Assembly (NCBI GenBank): GCA_041666525.1
Contig: JBAYGT010000012.1
Coordinates: 1-64,000, forward strand
From: JBAXTZ01 sp041666525
Lineage (GTDB): Bacteria > Bacillota > Negativicutes > JBAXTZ01
DNA: 64,000 nt
Direction of reading: 5' to 3'
Shown here piece by piece: positions 33,163 to 41,849 of the stretch (the first letter of the stretch is position 1; every line of letters starts with the position of its first letter). Both the position numbers and the translations under genes were made by a program. The notes under the pieces were generated by a model, which saw only the letters and a list, made by a program, of their open reading frames with translations, searched no databases and was not told the origin of the DNA.

Positions 33163-34476
33163 TTGAAAATATTTATTACAGCCCTTCTGATATTTGCAAA
33201 TGGTTTTTTTGTCATGGCCGAATTTGCGCTCATCCGCATTCGCCGTACACGGTTGGAAGAATTAGCCAACGACGGTAACACCACCGCGAAAATGGCGCTA
33301 TGCATGGTAGATGCTCTCGACTCATATTTAAGCGCCACCCAGTTAGGAATAACGTTAACATCACTTGCAATCGGTTGGCTGGGAGAACCGGCAATCGCCA
33401 CATTGCTGGATAAATATATTTTTCAGTATTTTGTACACTCCGAATTATTATTAAGCGCAATCAGTTTTGCAATTGCGTTTAGCACTATTACTTTTCTGCA
33501 CGTTGTCGTCGGCGAACTGGTACCGCGATCACTAGCCATAAAAAAAGTTGAACCGATACTAGCTATAATAGTCTACCCTTTGTACTATTTTAAAAAAATC
33601 ACTTACTTTATCACCATTTTATTTAACCACTCTTCGCGTTTTATCCTCGGGCTATTTGGCATCAAGGACATTAACGAAACCGATGAAACCCACTCCGAAG
33701 AGGAATTGCGGATGCTGATTTCCGCGTCGCAACGCGACGGAATACTCGACGATGTCGAAAGTCGGATAATCGATAATGTGTTTGATTTTGCCGACCGAAC
33801 TGCGATTGAAATCATGGTGCCACGCAAAAATATGATTTGCTTATACACTCAGGATTCAATCGAAACTAATCTGGAAATTATCCGCTCATCCGGGCACACC
33901 CGCTACCCGTTGTGCGATAACGATAAAGACAATATCATTGGCATGATTCATATTCGTGACTTACTCGAGGCCACTGATTTGTTTTCGGTGGTTAACAATA
34001 TTAATTTTCATGCAATCAAGCGTGAAGTGCTGATGGTTACCCAGCATATCGAAGTTAGTACTCTCATGCAGAAAATGCGTAAAAACCGCATTCATCTGGC
34101 AATTTTGATCGATGAATACGGTGGCACTGCCGGCCTTGTTACTCTTGAAGATATTCTTGAAGAGATCGTCGGCGAAATTCTTGACGAACATGATGAAATA
34201 ACACTTGACCCGGTTACGGTTATTCCCGGCGGCGGTTTTCTGCTAGACGGCATGGTTCTTATGGAAGATGTAGCAGAAATTTTGGATGCTGATTTCGAAC
34301 AACACGAAGAAGATACACTTGGCGGATACTTGTTCGGCATTCTTGAACGCAAGCCGCAAGAAGGTGATTTGATCGTTTTGAATAATTACCGTTTTGAAAT
34401 TTTAAAAACCGAGGATTATCGGATAATGTTAGTCAAAGTTTTGCCAATAGAAGTCGCTACTGACAAGGCAGAATGA
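33163..34476 (+). CDS. HlyC/CorC-family (CNNM-type) transporter with CBS domains
   Basis: 437 residues: a CNNM/DUF21 membrane domain with four hydrophobic stretches (1-170), a CBS pair (about 205-330: IEIMVPRKNMICLY; HLAILIDEYGGTAGLVTLEDILEEIVGEI), and a C-terminal CorC/HlyC transporter-associated domain (GGGFLLDGMVLMEDVAEIL onward). Members are tied to magnesium or cobalt efflux or resistance. The start is uncertain: the first usable codon is a TTG at 33163 with only a weak ribosome site (GACGG). A strong AAAGAGGTG sits further up at the DUF502 stop. It is four bases from recO, hence co-transcribed. Confidence 0.85.
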   Translation: MKIFITALLIFANGFFVMAEFALIRIRRTRLEELANDGNTTAKMALCMVDALDSYLSATQLGITLTSLAIGWLGEPAIATLLDKYIFQYFVHSELLLSAISFAIAFSTITFLHVVVGELVPRSLAIKKVEPILAIIVYPLYYFKKITYFITILFNHSSRFILGLFGIKDINETDETHSEEELRMLISASQRDGILDDVESRIIDNVFDFADRTAIEIMVPRKNMICLYTQDSIETNLEIIRSSGHTRYPLCDNDKDNIIGMIHIRDLLEATDLFSVVNNINFHAIKREVLMVTQHIEVSTLMQKMRKNRIHLAILIDEYGGTAGLVTLEDILEEIVGEILDEHDEITLDPVTVIPGGGFLLDGMVLMEDVAEILDADFEQHEEDTLGGYLFGILERKPQEGDLIVLNNYRFEILKTEDYRIMLVKVLPIEVATDKAE

Positions 34477-34480
34477 CGCT

Positions 34481-35221
34481 ATGGCTACTCATCAGCATCA
34501 AGCAATAATCATAAAAATTAGTGATTGGGGCGTAAAAGATCGAATAATAACTTTTTTAACGGCAGATCGCGGCAAAATGCGGGCAATGAACTACAATGCC
34601 AAATCACAAACCAACCGTCACAACAGCAGTTTGCAGCTTTTTAACACCGTGGAAGCAGAATTGGATTATGCGCGTAGTTTACCAACCATCAAACAGGTTG
34701 ACTGTATAAATTCCCGAAGAGAATTGCGCGAAGACTTTGATCGTTTACAATATTCAGCGTTTATCGCTGAATTAGTTGATGCACTATATCACGAACAGGA
34801 TAATGACAGCCAACTTTTTCCGTTGCTAACTAGTTGTTTTGCGCTGTTGTTACAACGCAATTCTCGAATCGCGGCGCTTGTGTCCGCACTGCATATTATC
34901 GGACACGCTGGCTACAAACCCTATTTGGATCATTGTTTGCGATGCAACGCAAAAATCACCGAACGATTGCATTTTGATTTTGACCGCGGCGGTTCACTAT
35001 GCGATAAGTGCAGTCCTGCGCAACTGCCACCGCTAGCAATGGACGCTGTTGCGTTGCTGGCACAATTGCAATCACTGCCGCTTGATGCAAATCACAGTTT
35101 CAGTGTTGGTAAACGCAGTCTTGACATTGCTGAACGCATATTCTATTCCTACATTACCCATCACATCAATCACAATTTCAAGACACTTAGTTTTATCAAT
35201 GCAATAATCATCGATGAATAA
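34481..35221 (+). CDS. recO: DNA repair protein RecO
   Basis: 246 residues: an N-terminal OB-fold (AIIIKISDWGVKDRIITFLTADRGK), a helical middle, and a zinc finger with CLRC and CDKC pairs (about 151-180). RecO loads RecA on SSB-coated DNA in the RecFOR pathway. The sequence is diverged but the start and Cys pairs are characteristic. It is four bases after the CorC-type gene and is the last member of the era operon. No clear terminator hairpin is seen before the next promoter. Confidence 0.9.
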   Translation: MATHQHQAIIIKISDWGVKDRIITFLTADRGKMRAMNYNAKSQTNRHNSSLQLFNTVEAELDYARSLPTIKQVDCINSRRELREDFDRLQYSAFIAELVDALYHEQDNDSQLFPLLTSCFALLLQRNSRIAALVSALHIIGHAGYKPYLDHCLRCNAKITERLHFDFDRGGSLCDKCSPAQLPPLAMDAVALLAQLQSLPLDANHSFSVGKRSLDIAERIFYSYITHHINHNFKTLSFINAIIIDE

Positions 35222-35266
35222 TAACTTTCCTAGCTAGTCGATATTTTATTATCACAGTAATTGTGA

Positions 35267-35295
35267 TTGAATTTTCTTAATTTTCCATATATAAT
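35267..35295 (+). promoter_or_regulatory. promoter of the DUF4342 gene
   Basis: -35 TTGAAT (35267-35272) and -10 TATAAT (35290-35295), spacer 17, 30 bases before the ATG. Confidence 0.55.
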
Positions 35296-35325
35296 GGTTT
35301 TATATTATTTTAGGAGGCGATACCA

Positions 35326-35901
35326 ATGAGCGATATATCTCTAGAAAAACTTGACCTTATTCGCGAACGTACCGGATTGAGCTACAAAGATGCCAAGGAT
35401 TTACTAAAAAAATACAATGGCGATATCCTTGAAGCATTGATTTCTTGGGAAGAGGAAAAACCGACAACAAAAGATACTGTTAACGATTTAATCGGTAAAT
35501 TAAAAGACGCTTTTAAAGACGGCCAAGGCAAAGCCACTCCTCATGTTGAGGCGGCAATGAAGTTTCTAAAAGAAAAATATTCAGAATTACAGTTAGATGA
35601 ACGCATCGAAACCGTCAAAGGTGAAGCCAATAAACATGCTACTTTTGCTATCGATAAAGCCAAGCAGCTGATCAGCGAAGGTAAGGTTTCCAAGGTTTGT
35701 ATAAAACACGAAGGAAAAATGTTGGTAGAAATACCTGTTGCTTCATGGGGCGCCGGCGCCGCGGTTGCTGCAGCAGTTCTGATGCCTGAACTTGCGGTTA
35801 TCGCAGTTTTGGCAAAGGTGTTCAAGTTAATCGAGGTAGAAATCGTCAAAATTGACGGAACTACCGAAAAACTCTCAATTAGCAACGACGAAACAAAATA
35901 G
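35326..35901 (+). CDS. UBA-like / DUF4342 domain protein
   Basis: 191 residues. The first 45 form a UBA-type helical bundle of the sort seen at the start of EF-Ts (LDLIRERTGLSYKDAKDLLKKYNGDILEALISWEEE). A charged helical linker follows, and the end (about 125-185) is a DUF4342 domain with strand SKVCIKHEGKMLVEIPVASW and a hydrophobic hairpin GAGAAVAAAVLMPELAVIAVLAKV that may insert in the membrane. AGGAGG lies eight bases before the ATG. It is a stand-alone unit with its own promoter and a bidirectional terminator. Function unknown. Confidence 0.82.
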   Translation: MSDISLEKLDLIRERTGLSYKDAKDLLKKYNGDILEALISWEEEKPTTKDTVNDLIGKLKDAFKDGQGKATPHVEAAMKFLKEKYSELQLDERIETVKGEANKHATFAIDKAKQLISEGKVSKVCIKHEGKMLVEIPVASWGAGAAVAAAVLMPELAVIAVLAKVFKLIEVEIVKIDGTTEKLSISNDETK

Positions 35902-35906
35902 TAAAT

Positions 35907-35938
35907 AAAGAAGCGCCTCCTTACAGAGGCGCTTCTTT
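35907..35938. terminator. bidirectional terminator
   Basis: Perfect 13-bp stem AAAGAAGCGCCTC/GAGGCGCTTCTTT (35907-35919 with 35926-35938), six-base loop. It serves the DUF4342 gene (plus) and the convergent binding-protein gene (minus), whose stop codon touches the stem. Confidence 0.85.
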
Positions 35939-36875
35939 ATTTACCGTTCACGTTCATTTTGTTAATCAATTTACTCGGAATATTTATTCGATCAGGAACA
36001 TTCTGTTTTTTCAAAACGTTAACTGCGGTCTCAACACCAGTCGAACCAATTTCATAGGCATTTTGGGAAACTGTAGCATCAATAATTCCAAGCTTTATCG
36101 CCTGCAGCGCTTCAGGTATAGCATCCACACCAATAATATAAAGATCAATTGCATAATGTGCTTCTCGTTCAGCGTCGGCAGCGCCAAGCGCCATATAGTC
36201 ATTTGTCGCGAATATTGCCTGCACTCCGCTATACTGCTCGAGTAAACGCGCAGTCAACTGCTTGGCTTTTTCGCGATCACTATCCGCATTTTCATAAGCA
36301 ACAATCTCCACGCCGGCATCTCTAAGAATTTTTATTGCCGATGCAGAACGCTGGTCTTGTGATTCATCCCCCCAAATACCGCGAATTATTATTGCGCGCT
36401 TCACTTTGCCAGATTGCAATATTGCATTAGCTGCAATTTCGCCGATTGCATCGTTATCACTGGCAACACACGGCAACAATTCACCAATATCCAGATAACT
36501 ATCAATCATAATAACAGGTATTTGGGCGCTACGGGCGCGTCGTAATGCTGTCACAATAACATTGGCATTATGCGGCGCAATGACAATAGCGTCAACTTTT
36601 TTTTCAACCGCCTGATTAATTATACTGGCTTGCTTAATAAAATCAGTTTCTTGATCCGGACCTTCTACGGTCAAAACGAGTTGGTTATATTTTACCGATT
36701 TTGCACCATCAGCTACATCTTTCCAAAACGCAGCCGAATTTGATTGCAGAATTACCGCAACATTAAAACTATCGGGCTTCTTTATCAGCACACTATCAAT
36801 TTTAAACAAATAAAGTAACAATGCCAGAAAAGCTATACTTAATATTACCGTAATAGCCACAATTTTTTTTATCAT
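35937..36875 (-). CDS. periplasmic sugar-binding protein (LacI/ribose-type), orphan
   Basis: 312 residues. An N-terminal hydrophobic segment (VAITVILSIAFLALLLYLF) serves as a signal or anchor and no lipobox is seen. A type I periplasmic binding fold follows (NVAVILQSNSAAFWKDVADGAKS; VDAIVIAPHNANVIV; AIFATNDYMALGAADAE; IIGVDAIPEALQAIKLG). It should bind a sugar or similar small molecule. No ABC permease or ATPase gene is beside it, so it may serve a transporter elsewhere or act as a sensor. It has its own promoter (36906-36933) and ends at a bidirectional terminator. Confidence 0.85.
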   Translation of the reverse strand: MIKKIVAITVILSIAFLALLLYLFKIDSVLIKKPDSFNVAVILQSNSAAFWKDVADGAKSVKYNQLVLTVEGPDQETDFIKQASIINQAVEKKVDAIVIAPHNANVIVTALRRARSAQIPVIMIDSYLDIGELLPCVASDNDAIGEIAANAILQSGKVKRAIIIRGIWGDESQDQRSASAIKILRDAGVEIVAYENADSDREKAKQLTARLLEQYSGVQAIFATNDYMALGAADAEREAHYAIDLYIIGVDAIPEALQAIKLGIIDATVSQNAYEIGSTGVETAVNVLKKQNVPDRINIPSKLINKMNVNGK

Positions 36876-36905
36876 TTCAGCTCCCTAGCTTAACTCGTTG
36901 TAATC

Positions 36906-36933
36906 ATTATAGCATTGTGTATTAATAAGTAAA
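36906..36933 (-). promoter_or_regulatory. promoter of the sugar-binding-protein gene
   Basis: -10 TATAAT (36906-36911) with -35 TTTACT (36928-36933), spacer 16. It lies directly after the transketolase terminator. Confidence 0.5.
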
Positions 36934-36963
36934 ATAAAAACAGCTCATAACTTGAGCTGTTTT
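36931..36963 (-). terminator. terminator of the transketolase operon
   Basis: AAAACAGCTCA/TGAGCTGTTTT (36937-36947 with 36953-36963), 11 bp, loop five bases, A/T-rich tail giving T on the minus strand. Confidence 0.8.
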
Positions 36964-36971
36964 CTTTATTG

Positions 36972-37910
36972 TCATTTTGTAAGCAACGCTTCAACCTGAC
37001 TAACAATATTTTTCGCAGTTAAACCATATCGTTCCTGCAAATAATCCTGTTTTCCGACTTCGCCAAATAAATCGTTAATACCAATGCGCTTGAATGGCAA
37101 ACATAAGCCGCTTTCAGCAATGACTTCGCAAACCGCCGAACCCAATCCATTCATAATTTGATGATTTTCAATCGTTAACATTGCTTTGGACTGCTTGGCA
37201 TATTGCAAAACCAAATCACTATCTAGTGGTTTAATAGTATGCATATCAATCACTGTAGCCGAGATGTCTTTCGCCGCCAGTATATCACAAGCTTTCAATG
37301 CTTCACCAACACAAACGCCGCCGGAGGCAATAAGACATACATCTGAGCCATCACGCAGCACTTTACCTTTGCCAAATTCGAATTTTTCGTCTTCAGAGTA
37401 AACGGTCGGGAGTGTTTTACGGTGCAAACGCATATATGTATTGCCTTTATGCGCTGCAGCCGCTTGAACTAACGCTTTTAGTGATATAGGGTCACATGGT
37501 TCAAAAATAATAACATTAGGAACAGTGCGAACCAATCCAACATCTTCAAACGGCATATGCGTACCACCATTAAATGCTGCAGACACACCAGGATCTGTGC
37601 CGCATAGTTTAACGTTTTGCTGGGCATAGCAACAAGCAATAAAAAATTGATCAAATGCCCGACGTGTAGCAAAACAACCAAAGGTATTGGCAAAAGGTAT
37701 TTTACCGCCAGCACTCAAACCAGCTGCAATGCCGACCATGTTTGCTTCAGCAACGCCGACGTCAAAAGTACGGTCAGGGTATTTTTGCATGAACGGTTTA
37801 GTACCTGACGCCGCCATCAAATCGGCCTCTAATAACACAATGTTCTCATCGGCATCGGCCAATTCCAATAAGGTTTCCGAATAGATTGCACGCATTTCTT
37901 TATCTGCCAT
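36972..37910 (-). CDS. tktB: transketolase, C-terminal subunit
   Basis: 312 residues holding the pyrimidine-binding and C-terminal domains of transketolase (VLLEADLMAASGTKPF; VGVAEANMVGIAAGLSAGGKIPF with the catalytic Glu; TVIDMHTIKPLD). It joins the N-terminal subunit to make a functional enzyme that moves two-carbon units in the pentose phosphate pathway. GGAGG lies within the end of the partner gene, nine bases before the ATG, so translation is coupled. Split transketolases are frequent in Firmicutes and archaea. The gene symbol is nominal. Confidence 0.9.
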   Translation of the reverse strand: MADKEMRAIYSETLLELADADENIVLLEADLMAASGTKPFMQKYPDRTFDVGVAEANMVGIAAGLSAGGKIPFANTFGCFATRRAFDQFFIACCYAQQNVKLCGTDPGVSAAFNGGTHMPFEDVGLVRTVPNVIIFEPCDPISLKALVQAAAAHKGNTYMRLHRKTLPTVYSEDEKFEFGKGKVLRDGSDVCLIASGGVCVGEALKACDILAAKDISATVIDMHTIKPLDSDLVLQYAKQSKAMLTIENHQIMNGLGSAVCEVIAESGLCLPFKRIGINDLFGEVGKQDYLQERYGLTAKNIVSQVEALLTK

Positions 37911-37911
37911 C

Positions 37912-38742
37912 TTACTTTACCTCCGCGTCAAGCAGGGCGATTGCCTCAAGTGCTTTATTGTAGTCAAACGTCATATTATGGCAATCCAAACGTCCTTCTG
38001 CAAAAGAACAACCTTTGCCTTTAATTGTATCAAGAATTATCATCACCGGAGCATCAACTGCTGTTTTTGCTTTCGTAATCGCAGCATCAATCTGAACGTA
38101 ATCATGACCGTCAATACGCATCGTTGTCCAACCGAAAGCCTGCCATTTTTTCTCAATGTTTTCGATTCCCATGATGTCTTTGGTATAACCATCGATTTGC
38201 ATTTTGTTAACATCGGTAAAGGCAATAAGATTGTTCAACTTAAAATGAGCGGCCGCCATCGCGCCTTCCCAGTTTTGTCCTTCATCAGATTCACCGTCAC
38301 CAATAATCAGATAGACTTTCCGGTCAATACCGTCCAATCGGTTGGCCAAAGCCAATCCAATCGCCGACGAAATCCCTTGCCCTAGTGATCCGGTGGTCAT
38401 ATCAACTCCCGGTGTTTTGTTCATATCACAGTGACTAGGAAGATTCGTACCGCCTTTGTTCAGTGTATGCAACCACTCTTTAGGAAAAAAGCCTCTGCTT
38501 GCCAGCGTGCAATATAGCGCCGGCCCGGCATGACCTTTTGACAAAACCAGTTTATCGCGATCAGACATTTTCGGGTTAGCGGCGTCATAGTGCATATGAC
38601 ATTCATACAACACCGTTAACAAATCAACAACTGACATCGCGCCACCAATATGGCCAACGCCGAGAAATCCAATACACTCAATAGTGTCTTTACGAATTTG
38701 GTTGGCCTTGGCTTTCAACTCATTCAGGACTTGCTGCTCCAT
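37912..38742 (-). CDS. tktA: transketolase, N-terminal subunit
   Basis: 276 residues: the thiamine-diphosphate-binding half. Motifs: SKGHAGPALYCTLA, the GSLGQGISSAIGLA loop, and the TPP/metal signature GDGESDEGQNWEGA through FTDVNKMQIDG. GGAGG lies four bases before the ATG. The C-terminal subunit starts one base after its stop. The pair forms a two-gene operon closed by a terminator at 36931-36963. Two TATAAT boxes lie upstream but a matching -35 is not clear. Confidence 0.9.
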   Translation of the reverse strand: MEQQVLNELKAKANQIRKDTIECIGFLGVGHIGGAMSVVDLLTVLYECHMHYDAANPKMSDRDKLVLSKGHAGPALYCTLASRGFFPKEWLHTLNKGGTNLPSHCDMNKTPGVDMTTGSLGQGISSAIGLALANRLDGIDRKVYLIIGDGESDEGQNWEGAMAAAHFKLNNLIAFTDVNKMQIDGYTKDIMGIENIEKKWQAFGWTTMRIDGHDYVQIDAAITKAKTAVDAPVMIILDTIKGKGCSFAEGRLDCHNMTFDYNKALEAIALLDAEVK

Positions 38743-38811
38743 AAAACCTCCGTAAAATATTATAACGTTATTATATCACAGTTTTGTGGTTACAAATCAA
38801 ATATTACAACG

Positions 38812-39474
38812 TCATATCTCGTCATGCTCTTTAAAACTATAGTAACCTTTTGCTGTAAAAATAACATGATCCAATACCGGAATACCTAATAATTTTCCGG
38901 CTTGTAGCAAACGTGTGGTAATAAGTCGGTCTTCATCACTCGGAAACAATTGCCCTGAAGGGTGATTGTGGGCGATGATTATTGCCGCTGCCCGGTCAGT
39001 CAGTGGAGCGGCAAAAACCTCGCGCGGATGTACTAGACTGCGATCAGATAATCCAATTGTCACAACCCGGCACTTAATTACTTCGTTCGCACCGTTTAAC
39101 GATAGACACAACAAGTGTTCCTGACGGCGATCGACATAATGCCGGACGATATTCATTACGTCAACCGGTTTGATTATCCTAACTCCGTCAGCGCTAATAT
39201 GACGACGCACAAATTCCCAAGCCGCGGCTAGAACCGTTGCTTTTACAGCAGCAATACCAGGTATGCACCTCAGTTTTTCAAGCGGGAAATCTGCAGTATC
39301 GTTATTATCAAAAACTTCCACCACCTGATGTGCAACATTCATAACATCATTGCCTTTAGTACCGGTACCAATGATTGCGGCAATAAGTTCAACATCAGTC
39401 AAAGCGCTGGCTCCACGTACGGCAAGTTTTTCACGAGGCCGATCAATTTCCGCAATAGCTTTCAAGTTCTTCAC
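38812..39474 (-). CDS. radC: RadC-family JAB/MPN domain protein
   Basis: 220 residues. A helix-hairpin-helix part (KLRCIPGIAAVKATVLAAAWEFV) precedes the MPN/JAMM domain, with the metal motif HNHPSGQLFPSDED (H-x-H-x7-D). The role is unsettled; the old repair assignment is doubtful and related proteins occur on mobile elements. The GTG at 39474 gives the family opening KNLKAIAEIDRPREKL and has GGAG 11 bases upstream. An ATG at 39495 is a possible but poorer start. It follows thrS by 33 bases. Confidence 0.9.
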   Translation of the reverse strand: MKNLKAIAEIDRPREKLAVRGASALTDVELIAAIIGTGTKGNDVMNVAHQVVEVFDNNDTADFPLEKLRCIPGIAAVKATVLAAAWEFVRRHISADGVRIIKPVDVMNIVRHYVDRRQEHLLCLSLNGANEVIKCRVVTIGLSDRSLVHPREVFAAPLTDRAAAIIIAHNHPSGQLFPSDEDRLITTRLLQAGKLLGIPVLDHVIFTAKGYYSFKEHDEI

Positions 39475-39507
39475 AATTAAACGAACTCCATTCATGCAAT
39501 AATAGCA

Positions 39508-41415
39508 TTACCAGATAATACGATCTACGTTATCTTTCAACACGCGCTCGATAAAGACTTCTAACGACATCGTGCCAATGTCATTCTGTCCGCGTTGACG
39601 AACAGCGACTTCGCCTGCTTCAGCTTCTTTATCACCGATAACCAACATATAGGGAATTTTTTCCATCTGTGCTTGACGAATTTTGTAACCGATTTTCTCA
39701 TTTCGCGAATCCAACTCGACGCGGATCCCCTGTCGTTTTAATCGCTCTACAACTGTGTGTGAATATTCCAATGAACGATCTGTTATTGGCATAACTTTAA
39801 CTTGTACTGGCGCTAACCACACCGGAAAGGCACCGGCAAAATGTTCGATCAGGATACCAATGAATCGTTCCAAGCTTCCATACACAACCCGGTGTATCAT
39901 AACCGGCCTGTGTTTTTTACCATCTTCGCCGATATACGTCAAATCAAATTTCTCCGGCATCAACATATCAAGCTGTATGGTACCGCATTGCCAAGTACGG
40001 CCGATTGAATCACGTAAATGGAAATCAATTTTGGGCCCGTAAAACGCTCCGTCGCCTTCATTTACACGATACTTCATTCCGCGCTCATCCATTGCTGATC
40101 GCAATGATTCTGTAGCAATTTCCCATATTTCATCGGTGCCCATAGCGCCTTCAGGCTTTGTACTCAGCTCAGCATGGTAAGTCAGCCCAAATGTACTGTA
40201 CACCTCTTCGAATAAATCTACTACGCTCATAATTTCTTTTTTCACCTGGGACGGCAACATTGTTATGTGTGCGTCGTCCTGTGTAAAGCAGCGCACCCGC
40301 ATCAAGCCATGCAATGCGCCTGACAATTCATGCCGGTGTACCAAACCAAGTTCGGCCCAACGTAATGGCAAGTCGCGGTAACTAAAATGATGCTGGCGGT
40401 AAATCAGCATTGCACCCGGACAGTTCATCGGCTTAATTGCATATTCACCTTCATCAATAGTCGTAAAATACATATTATCTCGGTAATGATCCCAATGCCC
40501 CGACTGATGCCAAAGCTCTTTGTTTAAAATAATCGGTGTCTTGATCTCGTCATATCCGTAACGTGAATGTACTTCATGCCAATAATTTTCCAAAGCATTT
40601 CTTAACACCATTCCCTTGGGATGAAAGAACGGAAATCCTGGACCTTCGTCCTGAATGCTAAACAGATCCAGCTCACGGCCGAGTTTTCTGTGGTCACGAC
40701 GGGCAGCCTCTTCAAGCATATTTAAATATTCTTCCAAGGCTTCCTTGCCAGAAAATGCAGTCCCATAAATCCGCTGCAACATTTTGTTTTTCTCGCTGCC
40801 GCGCCAATAAGCGCCGGCAACCTGAAGCAATTTGAACGCTTTGACTTGATTTGTTGATACAAGGTGCGGACCGGCACATAAGTCGACAAAATCACCTTGT
40901 CGATAAAACGTAATTAATGCGTCTTCAGGCAACTCATTGACTAATTCGATTTTATATAGTTCACCAGCCTTGTTCATTAAACGAACCGCTTCTTCACGAG
41001 AAACTTCAACGCGTTCTAATAGCAGATTACTATCGATTATTTTTTGCATCTCTTTTTCAATTTTTTTGAGTTCCTCTGAAGTAAACGGATTTTCAATATC
41101 AAAATCATAGTAAAAACCATTTTCAATGGCTGGTCCTATAGCCAACTTTACGTCTGGATACAGCCGTTGTACTGCTTGTGCCAAAATATGCGAAGCAGTA
41201 TGCCGTAAAGCATTTTTCCCTTCCGCATCTTCAAAAGTAAAATACTCTACTTGGGCATCAGTGTTCAAAACAAACGATAAATCATGCAACTGGCCGTTGA
41301 CTTTAGCTACAAGCGACTTCTTTGCCAATCCTTGACTTATTTGTTTGGCGATTTGCAATAACGAAATCCCGCTCTCGCACTCAAGTTGTTTCCCGTCTTT
41401 TAACGTTATTTTCAT
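39508..41415 (-). CDS. thrS: threonine-tRNA ligase
   Basis: 635 residues, family length. TGS domain (1-60), editing domain (SHILAQAVQRLYPDVKLAIGPAIENGFYYD), class II core with motif 2 (FRYRDLPLRWAELG-like; here SYRDLPLRWAELGLVHRHE), motif 3 (VYGSLERFIGILIE) and an anticodon-binding C-terminus. The editing site removes serine. GGAGGGG sits four bases before the ATG at 41415; upstream in-frame codons fall in the leader. A T-box riboswitch with terminator lies upstream and should raise expression when tRNA-Thr is uncharged. Confidence 0.97.
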   Translation of the reverse strand: MKITLKDGKQLECESGISLLQIAKQISQGLAKKSLVAKVNGQLHDLSFVLNTDAQVEYFTFEDAEGKNALRHTASHILAQAVQRLYPDVKLAIGPAIENGFYYDFDIENPFTSEELKKIEKEMQKIIDSNLLLERVEVSREEAVRLMNKAGELYKIELVNELPEDALITFYRQGDFVDLCAGPHLVSTNQVKAFKLLQVAGAYWRGSEKNKMLQRIYGTAFSGKEALEEYLNMLEEAARRDHRKLGRELDLFSIQDEGPGFPFFHPKGMVLRNALENYWHEVHSRYGYDEIKTPIILNKELWHQSGHWDHYRDNMYFTTIDEGEYAIKPMNCPGAMLIYRQHHFSYRDLPLRWAELGLVHRHELSGALHGLMRVRCFTQDDAHITMLPSQVKKEIMSVVDLFEEVYSTFGLTYHAELSTKPEGAMGTDEIWEIATESLRSAMDERGMKYRVNEGDGAFYGPKIDFHLRDSIGRTWQCGTIQLDMLMPEKFDLTYIGEDGKKHRPVMIHRVVYGSLERFIGILIEHFAGAFPVWLAPVQVKVMPITDRSLEYSHTVVERLKRQGIRVELDSRNEKIGYKIRQAQMEKIPYMLVIGDKEAEAGEVAVRQRGQNDIGTMSLEVFIERVLKDNVDRIIW

Positions 41416-41433
41416 TTTCCCCTCCATAAATAT

Positions 41434-41700
41434 AAAAAATTCTCCCGCCCACAAGGGGCGAGAGAAAATATCCCACGCGGTTCCACCCTATTCAACAATT
41501 TAATATCTCACACATAATCCGAAATCTAAATTATTTTCTTAGTCTTCTATAACGGGAATTCCCGGCGCAAAATACTTAATTTTCTTTTACGCTGCTCAAA
41601 AGTGGTAACACACAAAATTTTGCGATTATCGCTTACAGCTGTTGCAATAACTCTCTGGCGCAAAGATTACAGGCATCATGTCTTTATCAAAGCTTTGCTT
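41434..41700 (-). ncRNA. T-box leader (tRNA-Thr-responsive) of thrS
   Basis: The leader holds the invariant T-box core TGGAACCGCG (41476-41485 on the minus strand). After it comes a terminator whose stem (41441-41449 with 41455-41463, one U-G pair) runs into T6 (41434-41439). Upstream is a long stem I region. ACC (41604-41606), in the context GTTACCACTTTT, is a plausible threonine specifier codon. Uncharged tRNA would pair with the specifier and the T-box bulge and favour the antiterminator. Motif and terminator are seen directly; the specifier is an inference without folding. Confidence 0.88.
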
Positions 41701-41701
41701 C

Positions 41702-41730
41702 ATTGTAGTATTTTTGGAAGAATATGTCAA
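41702..41730 (-). promoter_or_regulatory. promoter of thrS
   Basis: Perfect -35 TTGACA (41725-41730), 17-base spacer, -10 TACAAT (41702-41707), placing transcription start just before the T-box leader. Confidence 0.8.
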
Positions 41731-41789
41731 TATTTGTAAGTACAACAAGTTCAGCAATTGAATCATATTTATATTTTACTAATCTTTTT

Positions 41790-41818
41790 TTGAACAGCCA
41801 GTATTATTGTGCTATAAT
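41790..41818 (+). promoter_or_regulatory. promoter of the aldolase gene
   Basis: -35 TTGAAC (41790-41795) and -10 TATAAT (41813-41818), spacer 17; near consensus as expected for a highly expressed glycolytic gene. Confidence 0.75.
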
Positions 41819-41849
41819 TGTGAGGAATTAATTCTAGGAGGATATGTTA

